This document shows positions 24,619-32,279 of a stretch of DNA of 50,657 bases, piece by piece. The notes under the pieces were generated by a model. The model ran no database searches and was not told where the DNA came from. It was given only the letters and a program-made list of their open reading frames with translations. A program made the position numbers and the translations under genes. How positions within the stretch are numbered: the first letter of the stretch is position 1; each line of letters starts with the position of its first letter. The stretch spans positions 1 through 50,657 of the forward strand of contig JAZOWO010000059.1 in NCBI GenBank assembly GCA_045659265.1. Reading direction: 5' to 3'. The stretch is from UMGS1649 sp045659265 (GTDB lineage: Bacteria; Bacillota; Clostridia; TANB77; CAG-465).

Positions 24619-25926
24619 ATGAAAGAAGTTTCACTAAATTTTGAAGGTCTAATATATTACATTGAAGATGAAGAAATGAAACAAATGGAGCCGGCGGTTT
24701 TAGCAGCTCATGATATGTTAGAGGAAAGAACAGGCGCAGGAAGAAGTATGCTAGGATGGAAAGACTTGCCTGAAAGAATTACAGAAGAAGAAATCGCCAA
24801 AATAAAAGAAGCGGCGGATAAGATAAGAACTCAAGCTGAAGTGCTTGTTGTAATAGGAACTGGTGGATCATATTTAGGAGCAAAAGCTGTAATAGATATG
24901 TTATCCGATCCGTTATATAATATACAACCAAACAGCAAGAGAAATGGACCACAAGTGTTATTTGTAGGTAATAACTTAAGTGGTAAATATTTAAGAAGTG
25001 TAATTGAATATATTGAAGATAAAGATGTAGCTATAAATGTTATATCTAAATCCGGTACTACATTAGAACCAGCGATTGCTTTCAGAATATTAAAATTATT
25101 CATGGAAGAAAAGTATGGCATAAGTGGTGCCGCTGAAAGAATATATGTAACAACAGATGCAGAAAAAGGATTATTAAGAGAAATAGCTATAAAAGAAGGC
25201 TATGAAACATTTATAATTCCTCATGATGTTGGTGGAAGATATTCAGTATTATCTCCAGTAGGACTTCTTCCAATAGCTGTAGCTGGAATAAACTTTGAAG
25301 ATATTCTAGATGGTGCATTATTTGCAAGACATATGTTTAATGTACGTAAGTTAGAAGATAACGATTGTTACAAATATGCCGCAGCAAGAAATATACTACA
25401 TAGAAAAGGTAAAGATATTGAAGTAATGGCAACTTATGAACCAACATTACAATATTTCATTGAATGGTATAAACAATTATTTGGTGAAAGTGAAGGTAAA
25501 GATGGTAAAGGAATATTCCCAGCTGGTGTAACATTTACAGCAGATCTTCATTCTATGGGACAATTATTACAAGATGGTAAGAGAAATTTATTTGAAACAG
25601 TACTTAACATTGATGTAGATAAGAGCTTTATAAAAGTTCCAGAAATAGAAAATAGTATGGATAATCTAGACTATATAGCTGGAAAGACAATAGCTGAAAT
25701 AAACAAGGTTGCAGAGAAGGCAACATGTATGGCTCATATGGAAGGTGGAGTGCCTATCATTGAGATAAATATTAAGGAACTTAATGCATATAGCGTTGGA
25801 CAATTAATATACTTCTTTGAAAAAGCGTGTGCAATAAGTGGATATATGTTAGGAGTTAATCCGTTTGATCAACCAGGGGTTGAAGAATACAAGAGAAGAA
25901 TGCGTGAGATGTTAAATAGAGATTAA
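24619..25926 (+). CDS. pgi: Glucose-6-phosphate isomerase
   Basis: This 435-residue cytoplasmic enzyme interconverts glucose-6-phosphate and fructose-6-phosphate. Motifs: VVIGTGGSYLGAKA, NVISKSGTTLEPAIAFRI, HDVGGRYSVLSPVG (sugar phosphate loop), the Glu of GESEGKDG, and the C-terminal catalytic Lys region (NPFDQPGVEEYK). ATG 24619 with AGGGGGAG is chosen; ATG 24592 falls in the promoter -10. It is followed 10 nt later by a TraX-like gene. Confidence 0.96.
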   Translation: MKEVSLNFEGLIYYIEDEEMKQMEPAVLAAHDMLEERTGAGRSMLGWKDLPERITEEEIAKIKEAADKIRTQAEVLVVIGTGGSYLGAKAVIDMLSDPLYNIQPNSKRNGPQVLFVGNNLSGKYLRSVIEYIEDKDVAINVISKSGTTLEPAIAFRILKLFMEEKYGISGAAERIYVTTDAEKGLLREIAIKEGYETFIIPHDVGGRYSVLSPVGLLPIAVAGINFEDILDGALFARHMFNVRKLEDNDCYKYAAARNILHRKGKDIEVMATYEPTLQYFIEWYKQLFGESEGKDGKGIFPAGVTFTADLHSMGQLLQDGKRNLFETVLNIDVDKSFIKVPEIENSMDNLDYIAGKTIAEINKVAEKATCMAHMEGGVPIIEINIKELNAYSVGQLIYFFEKACAISGYMLGVNPFDQPGVEEYKRRMREMLNRD

Positions 25927-25936
25927 GGATAGTAGA

Positions 25937-26764
25937 ATGAAAAATATATTTAAGTCCGGTATAACTGGCAATACGTTAAAATTAATAGCTCTAATAACTA
26001 TGGTGTTAGACCACATTGGTTACTATTTTGCCAGTGAATTAGACTATGGGGTGCTATTAACATTAAGATGGCTAGGAAGAATGGCTATGCCAATATATAC
26101 ATATTTAGTAGTACAGGGGTTCTTTTACACAAAAGATTTCAAAAAATATGTAGCTAGGATGTTTGTTGTTGCAACTATAACTCAAGCAATTATAGCATTA
26201 GTAGGATATATAGGTTTTAGAATTACTGAAATGTATTATCCACAAGTTTGCGAGAGTTTGAATGTATTATTTACATACGCAATAACACTAATAATATTAA
26301 AGTTATTGCACGAAAGAATTATTATAAAAAAGTGGGATTATACTAAAAACCTGAGTGTAAGATTACTCTTAACAATAGTTTTATGCGCAGTAGTTGTTGT
26401 AGCACCTATGGATTATTCGTATATTGGATTAGTGTTATCTATATTATTCTATTTCATAGAAAAATATAAGACTAAATATTTAATATGGACAGAAGGATTT
26501 AGACAAGGAATAGGTAAGTATATAAAGTTTGATGATTCTAAGGTTGTTAAGGTTATATATGTAGTTGTTTTAACGCTTGCATTAGCCGCACTAGCACCTG
26601 TAGAACCATATCCACTTCCTGTAATATTAGCTATAATACCAATAGCATTATATAACGGAGAAAGAGGAAATAAGTCAAAAATATTAAAATACGGTTACTA
26701 TTTAGCATTCCCTTTACAGCATCTTTTGTTATATTCGCTAGCTATAATGTTTGTGTTAACATAA
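25937..26764 (+). CDS. TraX-family membrane protein
   Basis: This 275-residue protein has about seven membrane helices and the TraX opening TLKLIALITMVLDHIGYYF, then LRWLGRMAMPIYTYLVVQGFFYTKD. TraX acetylates F-pilin N-termini in enterobacterial plasmids, but most Firmicutes members are chromosomal and uncharacterised acyltransferase-3-like proteins. Here two pilus-type machines lie near, so pilin modification is possible, though unproven. It probably shares the pgi transcript. Confidence 0.85.
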   Translation: MKNIFKSGITGNTLKLIALITMVLDHIGYYFASELDYGVLLTLRWLGRMAMPIYTYLVVQGFFYTKDFKKYVARMFVVATITQAIIALVGYIGFRITEMYYPQVCESLNVLFTYAITLIILKLLHERIIIKKWDYTKNLSVRLLLTIVLCAVVVVAPMDYSYIGLVLSILFYFIEKYKTKYLIWTEGFRQGIGKYIKFDDSKVVKVIYVVVLTLALAALAPVEPYPLPVILAIIPIALYNGERGNKSKILKYGYYLAFPLQHLLLYSLAIMFVLT

Positions 26765-26778
26765 TTTTAACATTTTTC

Positions 26779-26807
26779 TTTACTTTAAATGCGTATTGTG
26801 GTATAAT
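26779..26807 (+). promoter_or_regulatory. ssb promoter
   Basis: TTTACT (26779-26784), 17 nt, TATAAT (26802-26807), leaving a leader of about 70 nt. Confidence 0.65.
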
Positions 26808-26881
26808 TTTATTGTATTTAGGAATTATTTCGGTCTAAAATACATAAGAATAAGTATAAAAGCACATAAGGAGGAAAGAAA

Positions 26882-27517
26882 GTGGAAATATACAGTGAAA
26901 ACAACTTTGTTACTTTAGGTGGAACAGTAGCATCAACATTAGAAGAAAGCCATGAAATTTATGGAGAAAAATTTTACAGATTCTATATAGAAGTAGATAG
27001 ATTAAGTGGTATGGCAGATAAGATACCAGCAATAATATCTGAAAGACTAATAGATGTTAATAACTTTGCTATTGGTAAATTAATAAAAATTGAAGGTCAA
27101 TACAGATCATACAATCAAGTATTAGAAAATGGAAAATCTAAATTAATACTTTCTGTATTTGTAAAAGATATAAAGACAGAAGATTTAGATGAAAAAACAA
27201 AGATGGAAAACTCTTTAACATTAGTAGGTTGTATTTGTAAACCACCAATATACAGAAAAACACCTTTAGGAAGAGATATAGCAGATGTACTTGTAGCAGT
27301 AAACAGAGCATACAACAAATCAGATTACATTCCTTGTATTTTATGGGGAAGAAACGCTAAATTCTGCCAAAATCTAGCCATAGGAACTAACGTTAAGTTA
27401 GAAGGAAGAATCCAAGCTAGAGAATATGAAAAGAAATATGAAGACGGAACAGCAGAAAAAAGAGTAGCGTACGAAGTATCTGTTTCTAAATTTGAAGAAT
27501 ATAAAAAAGAAGACTAA
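26882..27517 (+). CDS. Tandem OB-fold single-stranded DNA-binding protein
   Basis: A GTG start (GGAGGAAAG upstream) gives 211 residues with two OB folds. The first is around 8-100 (NFVTLGGTVASTLEESHEIYGEKFYRFYIEV). The second, around 108-205, is closer to SSB (NSLTLVGCICKPPIYRKTPLGRDIADVLVAVNR, IPCILWGRNAKFCQ, GTNVKLEGRIQAREYEKK). Clostridia commonly carry such a second SSB-like protein. It lacks the acidic DDDIPF-type tail that recruits partners in canonical SSB. Confidence 0.85.
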   Translation: MEIYSENNFVTLGGTVASTLEESHEIYGEKFYRFYIEVDRLSGMADKIPAIISERLIDVNNFAIGKLIKIEGQYRSYNQVLENGKSKLILSVFVKDIKTEDLDEKTKMENSLTLVGCICKPPIYRKTPLGRDIADVLVAVNRAYNKSDYIPCILWGRNAKFCQNLAIGTNVKLEGRIQAREYEKKYEDGTAEKRVAYEVSVSKFEEYKKED

Positions 27518-27539
27518 AAGAAATAATTTACGGGATTTA

Positions 27540-27563
27540 AGCACTTAGTGAAAACTAAGTGCT
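27540..27563. terminator. Bidirectional terminator between ssb and the M23 gene
   Basis: A perfect 10-bp stem AGCACTTAGT with ACTAAGTGCT and a GAAA loop. It contains the stop codon of the minus-strand gene. Confidence 0.75.
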
Positions 27564-28049
27564 ATATTTTATGCTTAATGGATTAATGTGCTTACCATTT
27601 TTGTATATTGTAAAGTGAAGGTGGGGACCTGTTGTCATGCCATTTAGTTTTCCGTTTTGAAGATATTTTGGCCCCACAAAAGCAACCAGTTCTTTAGCAG
27701 TTACGTATTGTCCTTTTTTCACTATAAAATTAGATGAAATATGAGCATACATAGATTTATAGCCATTTGAGTATGTAATAATAACATTATTGCCATATCC
27801 TTTGGAGTATCCAATAAAAGAGACAACGCCATCAGCCATGGAATAGAGCTTAGTGCCTTCGGACAATGCTATATCTATACCATTATGAAAATGATAGTAA
27901 TTAAGTGTTCTATAACCATATTTTGAAGTTATAGTATAGGTTTTATTTTTTATAGGGAAATATATATTTTTATTTTGGTTTGGGGTAAAAGAAAATAGAC
28001 TAATAAAGAATGTAAAAATTAATATAAAAAGTATATTTTTATTTTTCAT
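27555..28049 (-). CDS. M23-family (LytM) peptidoglycan endopeptidase
   Basis: This 164-residue protein has an N-terminal signal or anchor (ILFILIFTFFISLFSF). The Zn peptidase domain carries HNGIDIALSEGTKLYSMADG (His and Asp ligands), YAHISSNFIVKKGQYV and GPHLHFTIYKNG (catalytic HLH). It should cut peptide crosslinks in the wall, either in sporulation or to open the wall for surface machines. It diverges from the first virB2 gene, so the two share a control region. Confidence 0.92.
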   Translation of the reverse strand: MKNKNILFILIFTFFISLFSFTPNQNKNIYFPIKNKTYTITSKYGYRTLNYYHFHNGIDIALSEGTKLYSMADGVVSFIGYSKGYGNNVIITYSNGYKSMYAHISSNFIVKKGQYVTAKELVAFVGPKYLQNGKLNGMTTGPHLHFTIYKNGKHINPLSIKYST

Positions 28050-28055
28050 AAAGTA

Positions 28056-28084
28056 ATAGTAACACGCAAAATAGCTGGTGTCAA
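28056..28084 (-). promoter_or_regulatory. Promoter of the M23 gene
   Basis: On the minus strand: TTGACA (28084-28079), 17 nt, TACTAT (28061-28056), very close to the ATG at 28049, so the leader is only a few bases. Confidence 0.6.
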
Positions 28085-28127
28085 ATTAGAATAATTGTCG
28101 AAAAAAGGGGAATGAAGTTAAAAAATA

Positions 28128-28144
28128 TTACAATAATATTACAA
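28128..28144 (+). promoter_or_regulatory. Tandem TTACAA box upstream of the first virB2
   Basis: TTACAA at 28128-28133 and 28139-28144, 5-nt gap, ending 13 nt before the -35. Same geometry as at 4551, 28639 and 29112. Confidence 0.6.
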
Positions 28145-28157
28145 ATGAAAAAAATAG

Positions 28158-28186
28158 TTGCATAAATTAAAATCGCGTGGTAGAAT
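28158..28186 (+). promoter_or_regulatory. Promoter of the first virB2
   Basis: TTGCAT, 17 nt ending in TGG, TAGAAT. Confidence 0.75.
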
Positions 28187-28217
28187 ACAGGTATATCATA
28201 AATAAGGAGGAAAAATT

Positions 28218-28565
28218 ATGAAAAAATTAATGAAAGTATTACCAGTTATGATGTTAGTATGCTTAGCATTTACTTCTGTATTTGCTATAAACATGAACCT
28301 TAACAACTTAACTCAAGGACAATCTGGTGCTTCTACAATAACTCAAGCTTCAGGTAGAGCATGGGCTACAGTTGTAACAATAGTTCAAATACTAGCAGTT
28401 GCTGCAGTAGTATTTGCAGGTTTAAGATACATGTTTGCATCAGCTGATCAAAAAGCAGATATCAAAAAGAGCATGGGAACATTAGCAATTGGTGCTGTTC
28501 TAGTATTCGGTGCTACTACAGTAATCAAATTCGTATCTAATGCAACTAACCAAATTATTAGATAA
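28218..28565 (+). CDS. VirB2/TrbC-type pilin 1
   Basis: This 115-residue protein has a Sec signal (MKKLMKVLPVMMLVCLAFTSVFA) and a VirB2-like body of two membrane helices: AWATVVTIVQILAVAAVVFAGLRYM and, after DQKADIKKSMG, TLAIGAVLVFGATTVIKFV. VirB2 proteins form the extracellular conjugative pilus. It has its own promoter and terminator and high-expression codons, so it is probably the main subunit. Two close paralogues and a double-domain version follow. Confidence 0.85.
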   Translation: MKKLMKVLPVMMLVCLAFTSVFAINMNLNNLTQGQSGASTITQASGRAWATVVTIVQILAVAAVVFAGLRYMFASADQKADIKKSMGTLAIGAVLVFGATTVIKFVSNATNQIIR

Positions 28566-28581
28566 TAAAAAAAATGAAATT

Positions 28582-28610
28582 AACAAGGGCAAGCAAATGC
28601 CCTTGTTTTT
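28582..28610 (+). terminator. Terminator after virB2 copy 1
   Basis: AACAAGGGCA with TGCCCTTGTT, 6-nt loop, T-run to 28610. Confidence 0.9.
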
Positions 28611-28638
28611 ATGTTTAAATAAATTTAAGAAAGCAATG

Positions 28639-28655
28639 TTACAAAAAGATTACAA
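28639..28655 (+). promoter_or_regulatory. Tandem TTACAA box upstream of the second virB2
   Basis: TTACAA at 28639-28644 and 28650-28655, 5-nt gap, 23 nt before the -35. Confidence 0.6.
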
Positions 28656-28678
28656 AATAAGTATGTGCATAAAAAATC

Positions 28679-28707
28679 TTGCAAAAACGCTTGCTAAATG
28701 GTAAAAT
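28679..28707 (+). promoter_or_regulatory. Promoter of the second virB2
   Basis: TTGCAA, 17 nt ending in TGG, TAAAAT. Confidence 0.75.
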
Positions 28708-28737
28708 GCAAGTATAGAAATGAAAGAGGTATAAAAA

Positions 28738-29100
28738 ATGAAAAAATTAACAAAGAGATTAGTAAAAATATTACCTGTTGTATTAATGGTATGCTTTGTT
28801 GTTACTTCGGTTTTTGCAGCTAACACAAATATAGGTATTCCAAACGGTGCGTCTGGAGCAGCTTCGTCAACAATAAAGAACGCTACAGGTAAAGTTTGGG
28901 CTACTGTTATAACAATAGTTCAAATATTAGCAGTTGCATCTGTTGTATTTGCTGGTGTTAGATATATGGTAGCATCTGCAGATCAAAAAGCGGATATAAA
29001 AAGAAGTTTGGGTACGCTAGCTATAGGAGCAGCTTTAGTATTCTGCGCAACATCAATAATAAAATTTGTTGTTAATTCAGCAAACCAAGTTATAAGATAG
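28738..29100 (+). CDS. VirB2/TrbC-type pilin 2
   Basis: This 120-residue paralogue of the previous gene has signal KRLVKILPVVLMVCFVVTSVFA, then VWATVITIVQILAVASVVFAGVRYM, the polar loop ADQKADIKRSLG and a second helix TLAIGAALVFCATSIIKF. The two copies share the core IVQILAVA and ADQKADIK, so they arose by duplication, but the N-terminal surface segment differs (NTNIGIPNGASGAAS). AGAGGT precedes ATG. No terminator separates it clearly from the third copy. Confidence 0.85.
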   Translation: MKKLTKRLVKILPVVLMVCFVVTSVFAANTNIGIPNGASGAASSTIKNATGKVWATVITIVQILAVASVVFAGVRYMVASADQKADIKRSLGTLAIGAALVFCATSIIKFVVNSANQVIR

Positions 29101-29111
29101 GTAGCATAATA

Positions 29112-29128
29112 TTACAAAATAATTACAA
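29112..29128 (+). promoter_or_regulatory. Tandem TTACAA box upstream of the third virB2
   Basis: TTACAA at 29112-29117 and 29123-29128, 5-nt gap, 24 nt before the -35. Confidence 0.6.
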
Positions 29129-29152
29129 AATGCTTTTGTAGTATAAAATGTG

Positions 29153-29181
29153 TTGCATATAAAATAATAAAATGGTAAAAT
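29153..29181 (+). promoter_or_regulatory. Promoter of the third virB2
   Basis: TTGCAT, 17 nt ending in TGG, TAAAAT. Confidence 0.75.
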
Positions 29182-29213
29182 TCAAATTAAGAATAAGATA
29201 AGGAGAAAGATTT

Positions 29214-29558
29214 ATGAGTAAAAAAATAATAGCTAGTTTAGTTGTAGTATGTATGGTAGTTTTAACTGGTATATTTGTTACTACTTATGCAGTAAATGCA
29301 AGTTTCCCAAGTGGATCTTCAGCAACTTCTGCATTAACAGGTGCAGTTGGCAGAACATGGAATACAGTAAGCTTGGTAGTGCAAGTAATAGCAGTTGCAA
29401 CTGTTGTATTTGCTGGTGTTAGATACATGTATTCTTCAGCTGAAAAAAGAGCGGATATAAAAAGAGGTTTGTCATATTTAGCAATAGGTGCTGTATTTGT
29501 ATTTGCAGCGGCTTCAGTAGCAAGATTTGTTGTTAGAGCTGGCGATCATATAATTTAA
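29214..29558 (+). CDS. VirB2/TrbC-type pilin 3
   Basis: This 114-residue third paralogue is more diverged: signal IIASLVVVCMVVLTGIFVTTYA, helix TVSLVVQVIAVATVVFAGVRYM, loop SSAEKRADIKRG and helix LAIGAVFVFAAASVARFVV. It keeps the R-Y-M-[FVY]-[SA]-S-A turn of the other copies. AAGGAGAAAG precedes ATG. The double-domain gene follows without an obvious promoter, so the two may be co-transcribed. Confidence 0.83.
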   Translation: MSKKIIASLVVVCMVVLTGIFVTTYAVNASFPSGSSATSALTGAVGRTWNTVSLVVQVIAVATVVFAGVRYMYSSAEKRADIKRGLSYLAIGAVFVFAAASVARFVVRAGDHII

Positions 29559-29605
29559 TTTATTAAGTGTACAAGAGATAAGTGCATTTTTATGAGGTGA
29601 GAAAA

Positions 29606-30256
29606 ATGTTAAAAAAAGTGTTAATTAGTGTGATGTTATTTGTATTGTTAATAACTCCACAAATAGTTGTTAATGCAGGAATTTTAGGAAATGTTATAGG
29701 ACAAGGAACAAATTTTGTAAAAGGACATAAGACAGAAGCAATAGGAAATTCGATAAAAAAAATAATAATGAATGATATAAAGCCAGCTGTATTTAGCATA
29801 GGAACATTAATATTTGCAGCAGTTACTGTAATACTTGGTGTTAAGTTTATATGGTCAAGCGCAGAAGGTAAATCTGAAGTTCAAGAAGCTTTACCAGGTT
29901 TTGTATTAGCGGTAATATTCTTCTATTTAGCAGAACCGCTTATAGACTTCTTGCTAGGAAGCACATCAGCATTTACTGGATTTAGCAGCATAAATACTAT
30001 GATAAAAAATGCAGGTGCTGGTACAACAAGTTGGAGTACTATAGCAAGTGCTACAATAGGATTAATAAACTATATTGTTAAATATTTAGCTTTAGCAGGA
30101 TTAGTATATCTAGGTATTAGATATATGATAGCATCAGCTGAAGGTAAAGCATCAATGAAAGTTAGTATGGCAGGAGCTGTAATAGGTGTATTATTTACAT
30201 TCTTAGCTACAAATGTTGTACAATTTATTATCGATGCGGGAGACAATATTATATAA
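29606..30256 (+). CDS. Double-domain VirB2-like membrane protein
   Basis: ATG 29606 after GAGGTGAGA is preferred to the ATG-like start at 29582. The 216-residue protein has a signal sequence and then two VirB2-like units: TLIFAAVTVILGVKFIWSSAEGKSEVQ with its second helix near 85-105, and YLALAGLVYLGIRYMIASAEGKASMK with GAVIGVLFTFLATNVVQF. The repeated SSAEGK/ASAEGK turns show internal duplication. It may be a pilin-base or inner-membrane adaptor. Confidence 0.7.
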   Translation: MLKKVLISVMLFVLLITPQIVVNAGILGNVIGQGTNFVKGHKTEAIGNSIKKIIMNDIKPAVFSIGTLIFAAVTVILGVKFIWSSAEGKSEVQEALPGFVLAVIFFYLAEPLIDFLLGSTSAFTGFSSINTMIKNAGAGTTSWSTIASATIGLINYIVKYLALAGLVYLGIRYMIASAEGKASMKVSMAGAVIGVLFTFLATNVVQFIIDAGDNII

Positions 30257-30327
30257 AAAAATACTAGTAAAAAAACAAATATTTCACAAATATTTCAAAC
30301 AAAATACAGAAATATTTAAAAGCATAA

Positions 30328-30373
30328 AAAGAGCGATAGAAAACGGCAGAAATGTTGTATTCTATCGCTCTTT
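30328..30373 (+). repeat. 14-bp inverted repeat before the secretion operon
   Basis: AAAGAGCGATAGAA (30328-30341) and TTCTATCGCTCTTT (30360-30373) are perfect arms with an 18-nt loop. Only three T residues end the second arm. It could be a weak terminator after the double VirB2 gene, an attenuator, or an operator. An imperfect 11-nt periodic TTTCA motif precedes it near 30285. Confidence 0.6.
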
Positions 30374-30408
30374 GTGATATTCTTTAAGGGATAAATAGGA
30401 GGTTAAAA

Positions 30409-30765
30409 ATGGGAAATACTTATGGGGTTCCTAGAAGTGCAAAAGGTGAATCAAGAATACTATATATATTCACTGTAAAATCGCTAGTTGCAACGGCTAT
30501 TATGGGTGCTATAGGTCTTATACCATATAACATATTAGCAAAGATGGAGCTTAAGACGGCGGGAATAATTGTTGTCGTATGCTTCGCAGCATTGGGATAT
30601 GGAATAATGACACTAAAAATACCTGATTCTCCAATAATGGGTAAATTTAGGAGAGCTGGTGGAGAACAACTAAGCGATATATTGATTCGCACACTTACTT
30701 TTAGCAAAAGAAAAAAGATTTACGTATATCGTAAGGAGGGTAAAAAACTATGGGACAAGAAGTAA
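30409..30765 (+). CDS. PrgI/VirB3-like membrane protein
   Basis: This 118-residue protein matches PrgI-family proteins of Gram-positive type IV secretion: N-terminal GVPRSAKGESRIL, two helices (SLVATAIMGAIGLIPYNIL and AGIIVVVCFAALGYGIMTL), a Pro-rich IPDSPIMGKF turn and a basic tail. VirB3-type proteins bind the VirB4 ATPase at the inner membrane. AGGAGG precedes ATG, and its end overlaps the next gene by 16 nt. Confidence 0.8.
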   Translation: MGNTYGVPRSAKGESRILYIFTVKSLVATAIMGAIGLIPYNILAKMELKTAGIIVVVCFAALGYGIMTLKIPDSPIMGKFRRAGGEQLSDILIRTLTFSKRKKIYVYRKEGKKLWDKK

Positions 30766-32279
30766 TGATTTTGATTGCCCTAGGTACAGTTCTTGTTGTA
30801 GCGGGATTTGTATTCATGCTATCAAAAGGTAAATCACAACCTGGGTCATCGGAAACGATAGGTGGAAATGGTGCACCATCAACACCAGTCGAAGCAAAAA
30901 AAGTTAAGAGAGTTGAAAAACCGGTAGATAAACATGACATGAGCGGATTTATAAAATTCGACAAAATAGCAAATGATATGATTTATCAAAACAATGGTGA
31001 AAGATACTCAATGGTTCTACAATGTAAGGGTGTTAACTATCACCTAATGTCAGAAATTGAACAAATGGCAGTTGAAGAAGGTTTCATAATGTTCTTAAAC
31101 ACATTAAAATTCCCAATTCAATTATATGTTCAAACAAGATCAGTAGACTTATCTGAAAATATTAAGACATACAAAGATAGAGTTAAAGGGTTTGTAGATA
31201 AACAAAATGAAGTTTCAGCTAAATGTGCAGAAGTTGAAGATGATGTTGATTCAACAAATGAAGAAATAAGCTATATGAGAAAAGAAAAACTAAAATACAC
31301 AAATATAGCAGAATATGTTTCAGACATAACAAGATATGTTGAAAGAATGGCACTTAATAAACACATGTTACAAAGAAATTTCTATATCATATTCTCATAC
31401 AACAAAAACGAATTAGCTACAATGGAAAAATTCACAAAAGAAGAATATGAAGATATGTGTTATAGAGAATTATATACAAGAGCACAAGCAATAATGAGTT
31501 CTTTAGCAACATGTTCTGTAACAAGTAGAGTGTTAACATCTAACGAAGTAGCTCAATTAATTTATTCTTCTCTAAACAAAGATGATGAAAAATTAATGAA
31601 TATTAAAGATGCTTTAGAAGCTGGATTATTTAGATTATATACTTCAAGTGAAGATGTTCTTAAGAAGAAGAGAGAAATGCTTGATGCTGAACTACAAAAA
31701 GAAGGTATGAAACGTGTTGAACAAGTTGTAGAACAAGCAAGAGCTAAAGGAATGCTAGTAACTGAAGCGGAAAGCGAAGAAGCAGTTCAAAAGGAAATAG
31801 ATAAAAGAGCAATTAAAATAATAGATCAATCTGAAGTAGATGAAAAAGTAAAGAACACGTTAAAGGATGTTATAAAAGATAACAGAAGAGAGCGTGTTAA
31901 GAAAATGAATGAAGCTTTAGGTAGAACTGAAAATTTAGAAAAGAAGAGTGTTCTAATGCAAGATTCAGTTTTAACAGCAAATGACGTTTTAGCAGAAGAA
32001 ACTGAAAACATTGGAACTGATGCAGAAGCAAGAGCTGAAGCGGAACAACAAACACCATTAGAACCTGTAATGCCGGTTCAAGAACCAGTTATTGAAACAC
32101 CAGAAGAACCAGTTGTTCAAGAACAACCAGTAACAGAAGAGGCAGTTGTAGAAAATGTTGTTGAAACACCAGCAGCACCACAACCATTCTCACCACTTGC
32201 TGGAATGGACGATCTTCTAGATGATGATGATGATATGATAATAGGAACAAAGGAAGGAGAGAGTACAAATGAAGGATAA
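30750..32279 (+). CDS. TraC-like membrane-anchored protein (VirB4 N-domain-like)
   Basis: This 509-residue protein has an N-terminal helix (VMILIALGTVLVVAGFVFML) and a domain at about residues 65-260 resembling the N-terminal non-catalytic part of VirB4/TraC (GFIKFDKIANDMIYQ, NNGERYSMVLQCKGVNYHLMS, RDIxxYV-like VSDITRYVERMA). A charged helical region and an acidic Pro/Val/Gln-rich tail follow (ETPEEPVVQEQPVTEEA), ending in DDLLDDDDD. No Walker motifs. It precedes VirB4 with an 11-nt overlap, a pairing common in divergent type IV systems. Confidence 0.7.
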   Translation: MGQEVMILIALGTVLVVAGFVFMLSKGKSQPGSSETIGGNGAPSTPVEAKKVKRVEKPVDKHDMSGFIKFDKIANDMIYQNNGERYSMVLQCKGVNYHLMSEIEQMAVEEGFIMFLNTLKFPIQLYVQTRSVDLSENIKTYKDRVKGFVDKQNEVSAKCAEVEDDVDSTNEEISYMRKEKLKYTNIAEYVSDITRYVERMALNKHMLQRNFYIIFSYNKNELATMEKFTKEEYEDMCYRELYTRAQAIMSSLATCSVTSRVLTSNEVAQLIYSSLNKDDEKLMNIKDALEAGLFRLYTSSEDVLKKKREMLDAELQKEGMKRVEQVVEQARAKGMLVTEAESEEAVQKEIDKRAIKIIDQSEVDEKVKNTLKDVIKDNRRERVKKMNEALGRTENLEKKSVLMQDSVLTANDVLAEETENIGTDAEARAEAEQQTPLEPVMPVQEPVIETPEEPVVQEQPVTEEAVVENVVETPAAPQPFSPLAGMDDLLDDDDDMIIGTKEGESTNEG

